DNA from: CAVSRC01 sp963781775
GTDB lineage: Bacteria; Pseudomonadota; Alphaproteobacteria; Rhizobiales; Kaistiaceae
Assembly (NCBI GenBank): GCA_963781775.1
Contig: CAWAHE010000026.1
Span: forward strand, 124,001-188,000
Length of the DNA stretch: 64,000 nt
Direction: 5' to 3'
Each line of letters starts with the position of its first letter. The first letter of the stretch is position 1. The notes beneath the pieces are model-generated. The model was not told where the DNA came from. It did not search any database and saw only the letters and a list, made by a program, of their open reading frames with translations. Below, in pieces: positions 16,499-25,260 of the stretch. The position numbers and the translations under genes are program-made.

Positions 16499-17707
16499 AT
16501 GAAGGAGCCGAGCTTCACCATTGGCATCGAGGAGGAATATCTCCTCGTCGACCGCGAAAGCCGCGACCTGGTCGTCGATCCGCCCGCCGGGCTGATGGCC
16601 GAGTGCCGTGCGGCGCTGGGAGACAATGTCACCAGCGAATTCCTGCGTTGCCAGATCGAGATCGGCACGCCGGTCTGCGGCACGCTCGCCGAGGCCCGCG
16701 CCGCGCTCGCCGGCCTCCGCCGCACGATCGCAGAGGCCGCCGCCGGTTACGGCATGGCGCCGATCGCCGCCTCGACGCATCCCTTCGCCGACTGGCACAT
16801 CCAGATGAACACCGACAAGGAGCGCTACAACGCGATCGCCAGGGACATGCAGGTCGTTGCGCGCCGGCTGCTCATCTGTGGCATGCACATTCATGTCGCC
16901 GTCGAGGACGAGGCGATGCGCTTCGACCTGTTCAACCAGCTTCCCTATTTCCTGCCGCACCTGCTGGCGCTGTCTGCTTCCTCACCGTTCTGGGGCGGCG
17001 AACGCACCGGCCTGCGCTCCTATCGCCTGTCGGTGTTCAACGAGCTGCCGCGCACCGGTCTGCCGCCGAATTTCTCCGATCCGGAGGAATACCGGCGCAC
17101 CGTCGCCACGCTGGTCCACGCTGGCGAATTGGAGGACGGCAGCAAGCTGTGGTGGGATCTGCGCCCGTCGGTTCGCTTCCCGACGCTGGAGATGCGCATC
17201 ACCGACGTCTGTACCCGCCTCGACGACGCCATCGCCATCGCCGCGCTCTATCGGTGTCTGACGCGCATGCTGTGGCGCCTGCGGCGTTCCAACCAGCGCT
17301 GGCGCGAATATTCCACCTTCCTGCTCAACGAGAACCGCTGGCTAGCCCAGCGCCACGGGCCGAACGCCGCGCTGATCGATTTCGGCAAGGGCGAGCCCGT
17401 CGCCTTCGCCCAGCTGCTCGAGGAGATCATCGCCTTCGTTGCCGAGGACGCCGAGTTTTTCGGCTGCACCGCAGAGGTCGTCGATGCCCGCCGCATCGTG
17501 AAGGAGGGCACGTCCGCCGATCGCCAGCTTGCCGTCTACGATCGCGCCGTCGCCGCCGGACAATCGGCCGAACGCGCCCTGAAGGCGGTGGTCGATCATC
17601 TGATCCGGGAGACGCTCATCGGCTGCGAAGCGGCGCCGCACATCGCGCGCCCACCGGCCGGTCTAGGTGACGCGGAAGGCACCGCGCCGCGAAAGGTGGG
17701 CCTGTGA
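16499..17707 (+). CDS. YbdK-type carboxylate-amine ligase (glutamate-cysteine ligase 2 family)
   Basis: The 402-residue protein is a GCS2-family ATP-dependent ligase, which joins a glutamate-like carboxylate to an amine; E. coli YbdK has weak glutamate-cysteine ligase activity. The N-terminal signature FTIGIEEEYLLVD is characteristic, and the motifs GMHIHVAVED, LSASSPFWGG and WWDLRPSVRFPTLEMRITD are all present. The true substrate is unknown. Its TGA overlaps the GTG start of the Nudix gene (GTGA), so the two are translationally coupled. ATG 16499 coincides with the family start. Confidence 0.88.
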   Translation: MKEPSFTIGIEEEYLLVDRESRDLVVDPPAGLMAECRAALGDNVTSEFLRCQIEIGTPVCGTLAEARAALAGLRRTIAEAAAGYGMAPIAASTHPFADWHIQMNTDKERYNAIARDMQVVARRLLICGMHIHVAVEDEAMRFDLFNQLPYFLPHLLALSASSPFWGGERTGLRSYRLSVFNELPRTGLPPNFSDPEEYRRTVATLVHAGELEDGSKLWWDLRPSVRFPTLEMRITDVCTRLDDAIAIAALYRCLTRMLWRLRRSNQRWREYSTFLLNENRWLAQRHGPNAALIDFGKGEPVAFAQLLEEIIAFVAEDAEFFGCTAEVVDARRIVKEGTSADRQLAVYDRAVAAGQSAERALKAVVDHLIRETLIGCEAAPHIARPPAGLGDAEGTAPRKVGL

Positions 17708-18294
17708 GCGAGGATTCTCCGGTGCGCATCCTGTCGGAGGAAATTCTCTCCGACGATTGGGCGCGCCTCACCAAATACACCATCGACTATCGCCGTCGTG
17801 ACGGCCGCCACGAAACGCAGATCCGTCAGGTCTATGATCGCGGCCATGGCGCCGCCGTCGTGCCCATGGACCGCGACCGCGGCACCGTGCTCCTGGTTCG
17901 CCAATTCCGCCTGCCGGTTCATGTCAACGGCGATCCCGGCACCATCATCGAAGCCTGCGCCGGCCTCAACGATGATCTCGATCCGGTCGGCGCGATCCGC
18001 AAGGAGGCGGAGGAGGAACTGGGCTATCGCCTTCACGACCTCCGGCGCGTCTTCAACGCCTATATGAGCCCGGGCAGCGTCAATGAGCGGCTCAGCCTGT
18101 TCGTCGCCTCCTACGCGCCGGCCGACCGCATCTCCGCCGGCGGCGGCGCCGCGAACGAGGGCGAAGACATCGAGGTGCTGGAGATCGGACTGGACGAAGC
18201 CGTGGCCATGGTCGCCTCCGGCGCGATCTCGGATGCCAAGACGGTTATGCTGATCCAGCATCTGGAGCTGGAGCGCCTGAAACACGGCCGGTAA
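17704..18294 (+). CDS. Nudix hydrolase, NudK/ADP-sugar pyrophosphatase-like
   Basis: The 196-residue protein contains a Nudix core with the helix AIRKEAEEELGY (near residue 100), which supplies the Mg2+-binding glutamates, preceded by the EACAGL stretch typical of GDP-mannose/ADP-ribose pyrophosphatases. Hydrolysis of a nucleotide sugar to NMP and sugar phosphate is the likely reaction. The GTG start at 17704 overlaps the upstream stop by 4 bp, giving coupling to the YbdK-type ligase. manC in the same window makes GDP-mannose, but it lies 13 kb away and no link is shown. Confidence 0.85.
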   Translation: MSEDSPVRILSEEILSDDWARLTKYTIDYRRRDGRHETQIRQVYDRGHGAAVVPMDRDRGTVLLVRQFRLPVHVNGDPGTIIEACAGLNDDLDPVGAIRKEAEEELGYRLHDLRRVFNAYMSPGSVNERLSLFVASYAPADRISAGGGAANEGEDIEVLEIGLDEAVAMVASGAISDAKTVMLIQHLELERLKHGR

Positions 18295-18410
18295 GCTGAT
18301 ATTCGGGAGCGCCCCGGTGACGGGGTTCATACTCCGGCAATCCGATTTGAACCATATTTGGCTGGAAGAGTTTGCTTTGGCGACTGCCGATGGGAAGAGC
18401 AGGGCGTAGC

Positions 18411-19493
18411 ATGGGCCGCGTGAGCAAATCCGGGCTAATTTTGGCCGGCTTCGCCGTCCTCGGGGTGATGGCCGAGGCGGCGCATGCGCAGTACCGCCTC
18501 GAATTCAGTTACTGCGACCGTTTGCAGGCGCAGTATCTCGGTGCCGTCGAACGCGCCGGAGGTTCGCGCACGAGCGGGCGGAGCATGGTGCAGATCGACC
18601 AGCTCAGCCGCCAGTTGGCGCAGGCCCAGAATGCGGCTCGGGCGTACCAGTGCACCGGCGGCTTCTTCATTTTCGGCCCGCGTCCCAGTCCGCAATGTCC
18701 GGCGATCATGGCGCAGGTCAACCGGCTGAGCCGTCAGCTCAGCCAGCTTCGCGGCAACGACAATTTCGGCTTCTTCGGCAGCTCGCCACAATACGAGGCA
18801 GACCGGCTTCGCCAGGCGCTGGCCGAGAGTGGCTGCGGCGTGCCGTCAGCCGGCGGCAACCGCACGCTCTGTGTGCGCACCTGCGACGGCTACTATTTCC
18901 CCATCGAATTCTCCGCCAGCCGCAATCGCTTCGACACCGACGCCGCGGTCTGCCAGTCGATGTATACGCAGGACGGCCAGGCCGAACTGTTCGTCCAGTC
19001 GAACTCAGGCGAAGTCGCCGATGCGCAGTCACTGTCCGGCAGACGCTACGGCGACCAGCCCTATGCGTTCCTCTATCGGGAGACCTACGCGCCCGCCTGC
19101 GTCACCCAGTTGCAGGAAGGCGTCGCCGCCCTGGGACAACGCTACCTCTCGCGCATTCCGGCCAAACGGAAGCCGGCTGCCATCGCCAGCGCGCAAGCGC
19201 CGGTGCCCATGCCGCTGCTCCGCTTGCCGCCCTCGGAGGACCCCGAGACCGCGGTGAACACCGCCGGCGGCTTCAAGATCGAGCCGGTTGCGCCGAAACC
19301 GGCCGTTGCGATGAGCGAAGCGCCGGCGAAGTCTGTCCGCATGGTCGGCGCTGCCTATTATGCCGACCTTTTCGACCTCTCGAAGGCGCGCGCCAAACAG
19401 GAATCGCTACGCCCGAGCTTTAACCTCGTCGGCCCGGCCGAGGCGGCGGAGACGCCGGCCGCCACGCCGGTGACGTCGACGCCGGCCGATTAG
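18411..19493 (+). CDS. Secreted DUF2865-domain protein
   Basis: The 360-residue precursor has a signal peptide (LILAGFAVLGVMAEAAHAQ). The mature N-terminal part (residues about 25-140) is polar with QLSRQL repeats suggesting a short coiled coil. The DUF2865 core follows (residues about 145-240; TLCVRTCDGYYFPIEFS, then a Cys-containing QSMYTQDGQAELFVQ region with conserved YRE/Y and C residues). The tail is Pro/Ala-rich. DUF2865 proteins are periplasmic or surface proteins of unknown function in Rhizobiales. ATG 18411 was preferred; ATG 18390 is also in frame. It sits alone between the Nudix gene and amylosucrase. Confidence 0.8.
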   Translation: MGRVSKSGLILAGFAVLGVMAEAAHAQYRLEFSYCDRLQAQYLGAVERAGGSRTSGRSMVQIDQLSRQLAQAQNAARAYQCTGGFFIFGPRPSPQCPAIMAQVNRLSRQLSQLRGNDNFGFFGSSPQYEADRLRQALAESGCGVPSAGGNRTLCVRTCDGYYFPIEFSASRNRFDTDAAVCQSMYTQDGQAELFVQSNSGEVADAQSLSGRRYGDQPYAFLYRETYAPACVTQLQEGVAALGQRYLSRIPAKRKPAAIASAQAPVPMPLLRLPPSEDPETAVNTAGGFKIEPVAPKPAVAMSEAPAKSVRMVGAAYYADLFDLSKARAKQESLRPSFNLVGPAEAAETPAATPVTSTPAD

Positions 19494-19554
19494 CCGCGAG
19501 CGTTTCGCGGGCTGTCGACGCTCCTCCCGTCTGCTACTCTGCGCTGGGTCAATC

Positions 19555-21459
19555 TTGGGCGAAGCAGTGCCGAGCAGGCGTCCACAGGAGGAATTCGATC
19601 GCCGGGTTTTTGACCTGCGCGTGGAGCGCAGTCGGTCCGATCTGTTCGGGATGCTCGAACGCCTCTATGGCGCGCGACCCGACTATCCCCGCTTCTGCAA
19701 GGCGCTCGTCGCGGCGCTGGAAAAATCGTGGGCGTCGCGCCCCGACGATTTGAAGTGGCTCGATCTCAAACGCGACCTCGAGCCCGACTGGTTCCAGCGT
19801 CCCGGCATGGCCGGCTACGTCTTCTATATCGACCGCTTCAACGGCGATCTGAAGGGCGTCCTCGACAAACTCGATTACCTTCAGGATCTCGGCATTACCT
19901 ACGTGCATTTCATGCCGTGCCTCAAGCCGCGGCCGGGCGATAGCGACGGCGGCTACTCCGTCATGGACTATCGCACCATCAATCCCGCCTACGGCACGAT
20001 GGAGGAATTCGAGGAAGTCGCTTCCGCGCTGCGTGCACGCGGCATCAGCCTGTGCGTCGATCTGGTTTTGAACCACACCGCCAGGGAGCACGATTGGGCC
20101 AGGAAGGCGCGCAAGGGCGTCAAGAAGTATCAGGACTACTACCTGATGTTCGACGACGACACGCTGCCGAAGCAGTACGAGCGCACGCTCGTCGAGGTCT
20201 TTCCCGATACCGCGCCGGGCAGCTTCACCCACTACTCCGATTTCGGGAAATGGGTGTGGACCACCTTCAACGAGCACCAGTGGGATCTGAACTGGGCCAA
20301 TCCGTGGGTTTTCCTGGAGATGGCCGAAATCATGCTGTTTCTCGCCAACAAGGGCGTCGACGTGCTGCGCTTCGATGCCGTCGCCTTCATGTGGAAACGC
20401 ATGGGCACGCGCTGCCAGTCGGAGCCGGAAGTCCACATGCTCCTGCATGCGCTGCGCGCCGCCACCCGCATCGCCGCGCCGGCGGTCATTCATCTGGAGG
20501 AGGCCATCGTCTCGCCGGCTGAGATGCTGCCCTATCTCGGCCGCGGCGAGCATGATGGCGAGGAGGGCAATCTCGCCTACCACAATTCGCTGATGGTCCA
20601 GTTCTGGTCGGCGCTGGCGACGCGCGAGACCCGCCTGATGACCCACGTCCTGCACAGGCATTTTCCGCCGTCGCTGACCAACGCCACCTACGCCACCTAC
20701 ATTCGCTGCCACGACGACATCGGCTGGGCGGTGACCGACGAGGATGCCCGCGCTGTCGGGCTCGACGGCCATCTGCATCGGGCTTTTCTCTCCGACTTCT
20801 ATGAGGGGATCTTCCCGGGATCGTTCGCGCGGGGCGCGCTTTTTCAGGTCAACCCGGCCACCGGCGACAAGCGCATCAGCGGCACTTTCGCATCGCTCGC
20901 CGGCCTCGAGCGCGCCGAAGCCGAGGGCGACAGCGTCGCCATCGACCGCGCGGTCGATCGCATCCTTCTCGGCCACGCCTTGATCGCCAGCTTCGGCGGC
21001 ATCCCGCTCATCTACATGGGCGACGAGATCGCGATGCCGAACGACTACGACTATGTGCACGATCAAGGGCACGCCCATGACAGCCGCTGGATCCACCGGC
21101 CGCGCATGGATTGGCCACGCGCCGCGGCGGCCGCCGGCGGAGACAGCCCGGCAGCGCGCGTCTATGCAGGCGTGCGCCATATCCTTCTCCGCCGCGCCGC
21201 GATGCCGGAGTTGCACGGGCGTAACCCGACGCTGATTGCCGATACCGGGCAGAACGGACTCTTCGCTTTCGTGCGCCGCGCGCCCACCGGTTCGCTGGTG
21301 TGCATCTACAACTTCACGGAGTTCTGGACGACGCTCCGCCACGAATGGGCGCTGGCGCAGGGCGCGACCCTGTTTGTCGATGGATTGTCTGAGCGGCCGG
21401 TCGCGCTGGACGAGGGACGCATTCTCCTGCCGCCCTATGCGCGCCTCTGGCTTCGCTGA
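19555..21459 (+). CDS. Amylosucrase (GH13 family)
   Basis: Amylosucrase makes alpha-1,4-glucan from sucrose, releasing fructose. The 634-residue length matches Neisseria amylosucrase (636). The helical N-terminal region (residues about 1-100) is followed by the GH13 barrel. The nucleophile aspartate is in VLRFDAVAFMW, the acid/base glutamate in HLEEAIVSP and the stabilising aspartate in YIRCHDDIGW; LVLNHTAREH supplies another conserved block. The beta-sandwich C-domain completes it. The start is uncertain: TTG 19555 or GTG 19567, with no strong ribosome site. No other glucan genes are nearby. It converges on rutR with a 2-bp gap. Confidence 0.9.
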   Translation: MGEAVPSRRPQEEFDRRVFDLRVERSRSDLFGMLERLYGARPDYPRFCKALVAALEKSWASRPDDLKWLDLKRDLEPDWFQRPGMAGYVFYIDRFNGDLKGVLDKLDYLQDLGITYVHFMPCLKPRPGDSDGGYSVMDYRTINPAYGTMEEFEEVASALRARGISLCVDLVLNHTAREHDWARKARKGVKKYQDYYLMFDDDTLPKQYERTLVEVFPDTAPGSFTHYSDFGKWVWTTFNEHQWDLNWANPWVFLEMAEIMLFLANKGVDVLRFDAVAFMWKRMGTRCQSEPEVHMLLHALRAATRIAAPAVIHLEEAIVSPAEMLPYLGRGEHDGEEGNLAYHNSLMVQFWSALATRETRLMTHVLHRHFPPSLTNATYATYIRCHDDIGWAVTDEDARAVGLDGHLHRAFLSDFYEGIFPGSFARGALFQVNPATGDKRISGTFASLAGLERAEAEGDSVAIDRAVDRILLGHALIASFGGIPLIYMGDEIAMPNDYDYVHDQGHAHDSRWIHRPRMDWPRAAAAAGGDSPAARVYAGVRHILLRRAAMPELHGRNPTLIADTGQNGLFAFVRRAPTGSLVCIYNFTEFWTTLRHEWALAQGATLFVDGLSERPVALDEGRILLPPYARLWLR

Positions 21460-21461
21460 GG

Positions 21462-22106
21462 CTAGGTTTCGATGCCTTTCAGGAATACCTGCTCCAGCGT
21501 CGCCTTGGCGCGGGCGAAGTGCTCGGGTCGGTCGATGCGGCTGCCGAGCAGGGATCGGATCTGCACTTCGAAATCGGCGTAGTGCTGCGTGGTTGCCCAG
21601 ATCATGAACAGGAGATGGTGCGGATCGACCGGCGCCAGGCGGCCGGCAGCGATCCAGCCGCGGATCACGGCGGTCTTCTCGTCGACCAGCTTCTTGAGGC
21701 GGCCGGTGAGAATGTCGCCCAGCACCGGCGCGCCCTGGATGATCTCCATGGCGAACAGTCGCGACGCTTTCGGATTTTCGCGCGACAGTTCCAGCTTGCG
21801 GTCGATATAGGCGGTGATCTCGTCGGCCGGGTCGCCGTCGCCGGAAAGCGCCTCCAGCGGCATCAGCCACATCTCCAGCGTGCGCCTCAGCACAGCCAGG
21901 TAGATGTCCTGCTTGCGCCGGAAATAATAGAGGAGGTTCGGCTTGGTCATGTGCGCCAAGCCGGCGATCTGGTCCACCGTGGCGCCGCGAAACCCGTAGG
22001 TCGAGAACACTTCCAGCGCCGCGTCGAGGATGCGGATCTCGTTCTCTTCCTGGATTCGCGTTCGCTTGCGCGTGCTTTGCGCGCGGGCGGTATTGGCCGG
22101 CTTCAT
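21462..22106 (-). CDS. rutR: TetR-family pyrimidine regulator RutR
   Basis: RutR is a TetR-type repressor that senses uracil and thymine and controls pyrimidine use. The 214-residue protein has an N-terminal helix-turn-helix (residues about 20-70; ILDAALEVFSTYGFRGATVDQIA and TKPNLLYYFRRK) followed by the RutR-like C-terminal ligand domain (LEMWLMPLE, AMEIIQGAPVLGD, MIWATTQHYADF). I chose ATG 22106, which gives the usual family length; an upstream in-frame start at 22181 is possible. The divergent transaminase gene begins at 22351, and the shared 244-bp region carries a near-perfect RutR operator, so it likely controls itself and the pathway. Confidence 0.9.
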   Translation of the reverse strand: MKPANTARAQSTRKRTRIQEENEIRILDAALEVFSTYGFRGATVDQIAGLAHMTKPNLLYYFRRKQDIYLAVLRRTLEMWLMPLEALSGDGDPADEITAYIDRKLELSRENPKASRLFAMEIIQGAPVLGDILTGRLKKLVDEKTAVIRGWIAAGRLAPVDPHHLLFMIWATTQHYADFEVQIRSLLGSRIDRPEHFARAKATLEQVFLKGIET

Positions 22107-22222
22107 GGGCGTCGTGCGATGGGCTGAAATGTCACGGTCTGCAAGCTCTGCGCCTCGTCGCGCCGAGGTCCGGGCGACCACGTGCCCCCTTGAGCGGGAT
22201 ATGGAAACTGTCTAACGTTCCC

Positions 22223-22238
22223 TTGACCAAATGGTCAG
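22223..22238 (+). promoter_or_regulatory. RutR operator between rutR and the transaminase
   Basis: TTGACCAAATGGTCAG matches 15 of 16 positions of the RutR consensus TTGACCANNTGGTCAA, with N equal to AA. It lies in the divergent promoter region between rutR and the transaminase/mmsA block. A second, weaker match at 8130 lies upstream of preT. Confidence 0.85.
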
Positions 22239-22350
22239 GAAATCACGCCGTTTCTCCTAGAGGAAAAGGCCCACCGGTGCAATCAGCCCGGATTATTCTC
22301 AGGGCCTGATCCGGACCATTGGGGGAGCGGGCTCCGCAGGGGACATCGCC

Positions 22351-23676
22351 GTGGCGCGCACGCAAGTATCGACCAACAATCTCGAAGCTTTCTGGATGCC
22401 GTTCTCGGCGAACCGGCAGTTCAAGAAGGCGCCGCGCATGCTCGTCGGCGCCGAGGGCATGTACTACCGCTCGGCCGACGACCGCCAGGTGCTCGACGGC
22501 GCCGCCGGCCTCTGGTGCGTCAATGCCGGCCATGGTCGCTCGAAGATCGCCGACGCCGTCTCCGCTCAGATCAGGACGCTCGATTACGCCCCCGCTTTCC
22601 AGATGGGCCACCCGGGCGCTTTCGAGCTTGCCGCCCGCCTTGTCACCTATATGCCGTCCGGGCTCGATCATGTCTTTTTCACCAACTCCGGCTCTGAGTC
22701 GGTCGAGACCGGCCTCAAGATCGCGCTCGCCTACCACAAGGTGAGAGGCGACGCCGGCCGCTTCCGCCTGATCGGCCGCGAGCGCGGTTACCACGGCGTC
22801 AATTTCGGCGGCGTCTCGGTTGGCGGCATTGTCTCCAACCGCAAGCATTTCGGCACGCTGCTCACCGGCGTCGATCATATCCGCCACACCCATGACATCG
22901 CGCGCAACGCCTTCTCTCGCGGCCAGCCCGAACACGGCGCAGAGTTTGCCGACGAACTCGAGCGCATAGTCACGCTGCACGACCCCTCGACCATCGCGGC
23001 GGTGATCGTCGAGCCGGTCGCCGGTTCGACCGGTGTGCTCATCCCGCCCAAGGGCTATCTCGAGAAGCTCCGGGCGATCTGCGACAAGCACGGCATTCTG
23101 CTCATCTTCGATGAAGTGATCACCGGCTTCGGCCGTTTGGGTGTTCCCTTCGCCGTGGACTATTTCGGCGTCGTTCCGGACATCGTGCTGACCGCCAAGG
23201 GCATCACCAATGGCGTCGTGCCGATGGGTGCCGTGTTCGTGAAGAAGGAAATCTACGAGGCCTTCATGAACGGCCCCGAGCACATGATCGAGTTCTTCCA
23301 CGGCTACACCTATTCCGGCAATCCGGTGTCGAGTGCGGCTGGCCTGGCCACGCTCGATATCTACGAGGAAGAGGGGCTTCTCAGTCGCGGCGCGGAACTC
23401 GCCGACTACTGGGCCGACGCGGTGCATTCGCTGAAGGGCCTGCCCCATGTCATCGATCTGCGCAATTGCGGCCTGATCGGCGCGATCGAACTGGAGCCGA
23501 TCGCCGGCGCGCCGACCAAGCGCGCCTTCACCGCCTTTCTCCAGGCGTTCGAGAAAGGGCTGCTAATCCGCACGACCGGCGACATCATCGCCCTCTCGCC
23601 GCCACTGATCATCTCCAAGGCGGAGATCGATAAATTGTTCGACATTCTCAGAGGCATCCTCAAGGGCCTTGAATAG
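22351..23676 (+). CDS. Beta-alanine (omega-amino acid):pyruvate transaminase
   Basis: This class III PLP transaminase probably moves the amino group of beta-alanine or beta-aminoisobutyrate to pyruvate, giving malonate or methylmalonate semialdehyde and alanine. The 441-residue length and motifs match omega-amino acid:pyruvate transaminases: NSGSESVETGLKIAL, DEVITGFGR with the PLP aspartate, and TAKGITNG with the Schiff-base lysine. The start is GTG 22351, preceded by CAGGGGAC about 8 nt upstream. It leads the block with mmsA 73 bp downstream. The RutR site upstream argues for induction by pyrimidines. Confidence 0.9.
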   Translation: MARTQVSTNNLEAFWMPFSANRQFKKAPRMLVGAEGMYYRSADDRQVLDGAAGLWCVNAGHGRSKIADAVSAQIRTLDYAPAFQMGHPGAFELAARLVTYMPSGLDHVFFTNSGSESVETGLKIALAYHKVRGDAGRFRLIGRERGYHGVNFGGVSVGGIVSNRKHFGTLLTGVDHIRHTHDIARNAFSRGQPEHGAEFADELERIVTLHDPSTIAAVIVEPVAGSTGVLIPPKGYLEKLRAICDKHGILLIFDEVITGFGRLGVPFAVDYFGVVPDIVLTAKGITNGVVPMGAVFVKKEIYEAFMNGPEHMIEFFHGYTYSGNPVSSAAGLATLDIYEEEGLLSRGAELADYWADAVHSLKGLPHVIDLRNCGLIGAIELEPIAGAPTKRAFTAFLQAFEKGLLIRTTGDIIALSPPLIISKAEIDKLFDILRGILKGLE

Positions 23677-23749
23677 CCGGAACGAGGCTTCCGACCGCAG
23701 CCGGCCGGGACGTTCGTTCTGCACAGACAATTCGGAGAGAAAGCCCGCG

Positions 23750-25246
23750 ATGGAGACGATTTCCAACATTATCGGCGGCGAACTGGCCCGTTCGACGAGC
23801 CCGCGCACCGCGCCGGTGTTCAATCCGGCAACCGGCGAACAGGCCGCCGTGCTGCCGCTCTCGACCGCCGCCGAGCTGGACGCCGCGGTCGCTGCCGCCA
23901 AACTCGCGCTGCCGGCCTGGGCCGACATGCCGCCGCTCAGGCGCGCCCGCTACATGTTCCGGTTCAAGGAACTTCTCGACGCCAACACGGATCGCATCGC
24001 CGCGGCGATTTCCGCCGAGCACGGCAAGACCCACGCCGATGCGGTCGGCGAGGTGCAGCGCGGCATCGAGGTGGTCGAGTTCTGCTGCGGCATTCCGCAC
24101 CTGCTCAAGGGCGAGTTCTCCCGCCACGTTGGCCCGGCCATCGACACCCATTCCGATCGCCAGCCGCTCGGCGTTTGCGCAGGGATCACGCCGTTCAACT
24201 TTCCGGCCATGGTGCCGATGTGGATGTATCCGGTGGCGATTGCCTGCGGCAACACCTTCGTCCTCAAGCCGTCGGAGAAGGACCCCGGCGCCTCGATGGT
24301 GATTTATGAGCTGTTCCGCCAGGCTGGCTTCCCCGCCGGCGTGCTCAACATCGTCCACGGCGACAAGGAAGTCGTCGACGCCATCCTGACGCATCCCGAC
24401 ATCAAGGCGGTGTCGTTCGTCGGCTCGACGCCGATCGCCGAATACGTTTACCGGACGGGCACCGCGCACGGGAAGCGAGTGCAGGCGCTGGGCGGCGCCA
24501 AGAACCACATGGTCGTCATGCCCGATGCCGATATGGACAAGGCCGTCGATGCGCTGATGGGCGCTGGCTACGGCTCGGCCGGCGAGCGCTGCATGGCGGT
24601 GTCGGTCGCGGTGCCGGTCGGCGAGGAGACCGCCGACAAGCTGATCGCGACGCTGGCGCCCCGCGTGCAGGCCCTGAAGATCGGCCCGGCGACGGATTCC
24701 GATGCCGAGATGGGGCCGCTGGTCACCAAGGAGCACATGCAGAAGGTGCTCGGATACATAGACACCGGCGTCAAGGAAGGCGCCGACCTCGTCGTCGACG
24801 GGCGCGGCTTCAAGTTGCAGGGCTACGAGAACGGCTATTTCGTCGGTGGCACGCTTTTTGATCGCGTGACCCCCGATATGCGCATCTACAAGGAAGAGAT
24901 CTTTGGTCCTGTGCTCTCGGTGGTGCGTTCGCCGACCTATGAGCATGCCGTCAAGCTCATCAATGCCCACGAATACGGCAACGGCACGGCAATCTTCACC
25001 CGCGACGGCGACGCCGCCCGCTCCTTCGCCGACAAGATCGAGGTCGGCATGGTCGGCATCAACGTGCCGATCCCGGTGCCGGTCGCCTATCATTCCTTCG
25101 GCGGCTGGAAGCGTTCGCTGTTTGGCGACCACGCCATCTACGGGCCCGAGGGCGTCCACTTCTATACGCGGCTGAAGACGATCACGACCCGCTGGCCGGA
25201 GGGCATCAAGTCGGGCGCGGTATTCACCTTCCCGACGATGAACTGA
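23750..25246 (+). CDS. mmsA: CoA-acylating methylmalonate/malonate-semialdehyde dehydrogenase
   Basis: MmsA oxidises methylmalonate semialdehyde to propionyl-CoA and malonate semialdehyde to acetyl-CoA with NAD+ and CoA, closing thymine and uracil breakdown. The 498-residue protein begins with the family pattern ISNIIGGE and has the Rossmann motif FVGSTPIAEYVY, the ALGGAKNH glutamine-free active-site region characteristic of CoA-dependent members, and the catalytic cysteine in AGERCMAVSVAV. GGAGAG lies upstream of ATG 23750. The next gene begins 14 bp after the stop, so the operon runs through. Location is cytosolic. Confidence 0.95.
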   Translation: METISNIIGGELARSTSPRTAPVFNPATGEQAAVLPLSTAAELDAAVAAAKLALPAWADMPPLRRARYMFRFKELLDANTDRIAAAISAEHGKTHADAVGEVQRGIEVVEFCCGIPHLLKGEFSRHVGPAIDTHSDRQPLGVCAGITPFNFPAMVPMWMYPVAIACGNTFVLKPSEKDPGASMVIYELFRQAGFPAGVLNIVHGDKEVVDAILTHPDIKAVSFVGSTPIAEYVYRTGTAHGKRVQALGGAKNHMVVMPDADMDKAVDALMGAGYGSAGERCMAVSVAVPVGEETADKLIATLAPRVQALKIGPATDSDAEMGPLVTKEHMQKVLGYIDTGVKEGADLVVDGRGFKLQGYENGYFVGGTLFDRVTPDMRIYKEEIFGPVLSVVRSPTYEHAVKLINAHEYGNGTAIFTRDGDAARSFADKIEVGMVGINVPIPVPVAYHSFGGWKRSLFGDHAIYGPEGVHFYTRLKTITTRWPEGIKSGAVFTFPTMN

Positions 25247-25260
25247 AGGTCCCCGACGAC

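Noticed and set aside
22243..23448. 401-codon minus-strand ORF over the transaminase
   Set aside because: Antisense shadow; it would also cover the RutR operator region, and the transaminase motifs are unambiguous.
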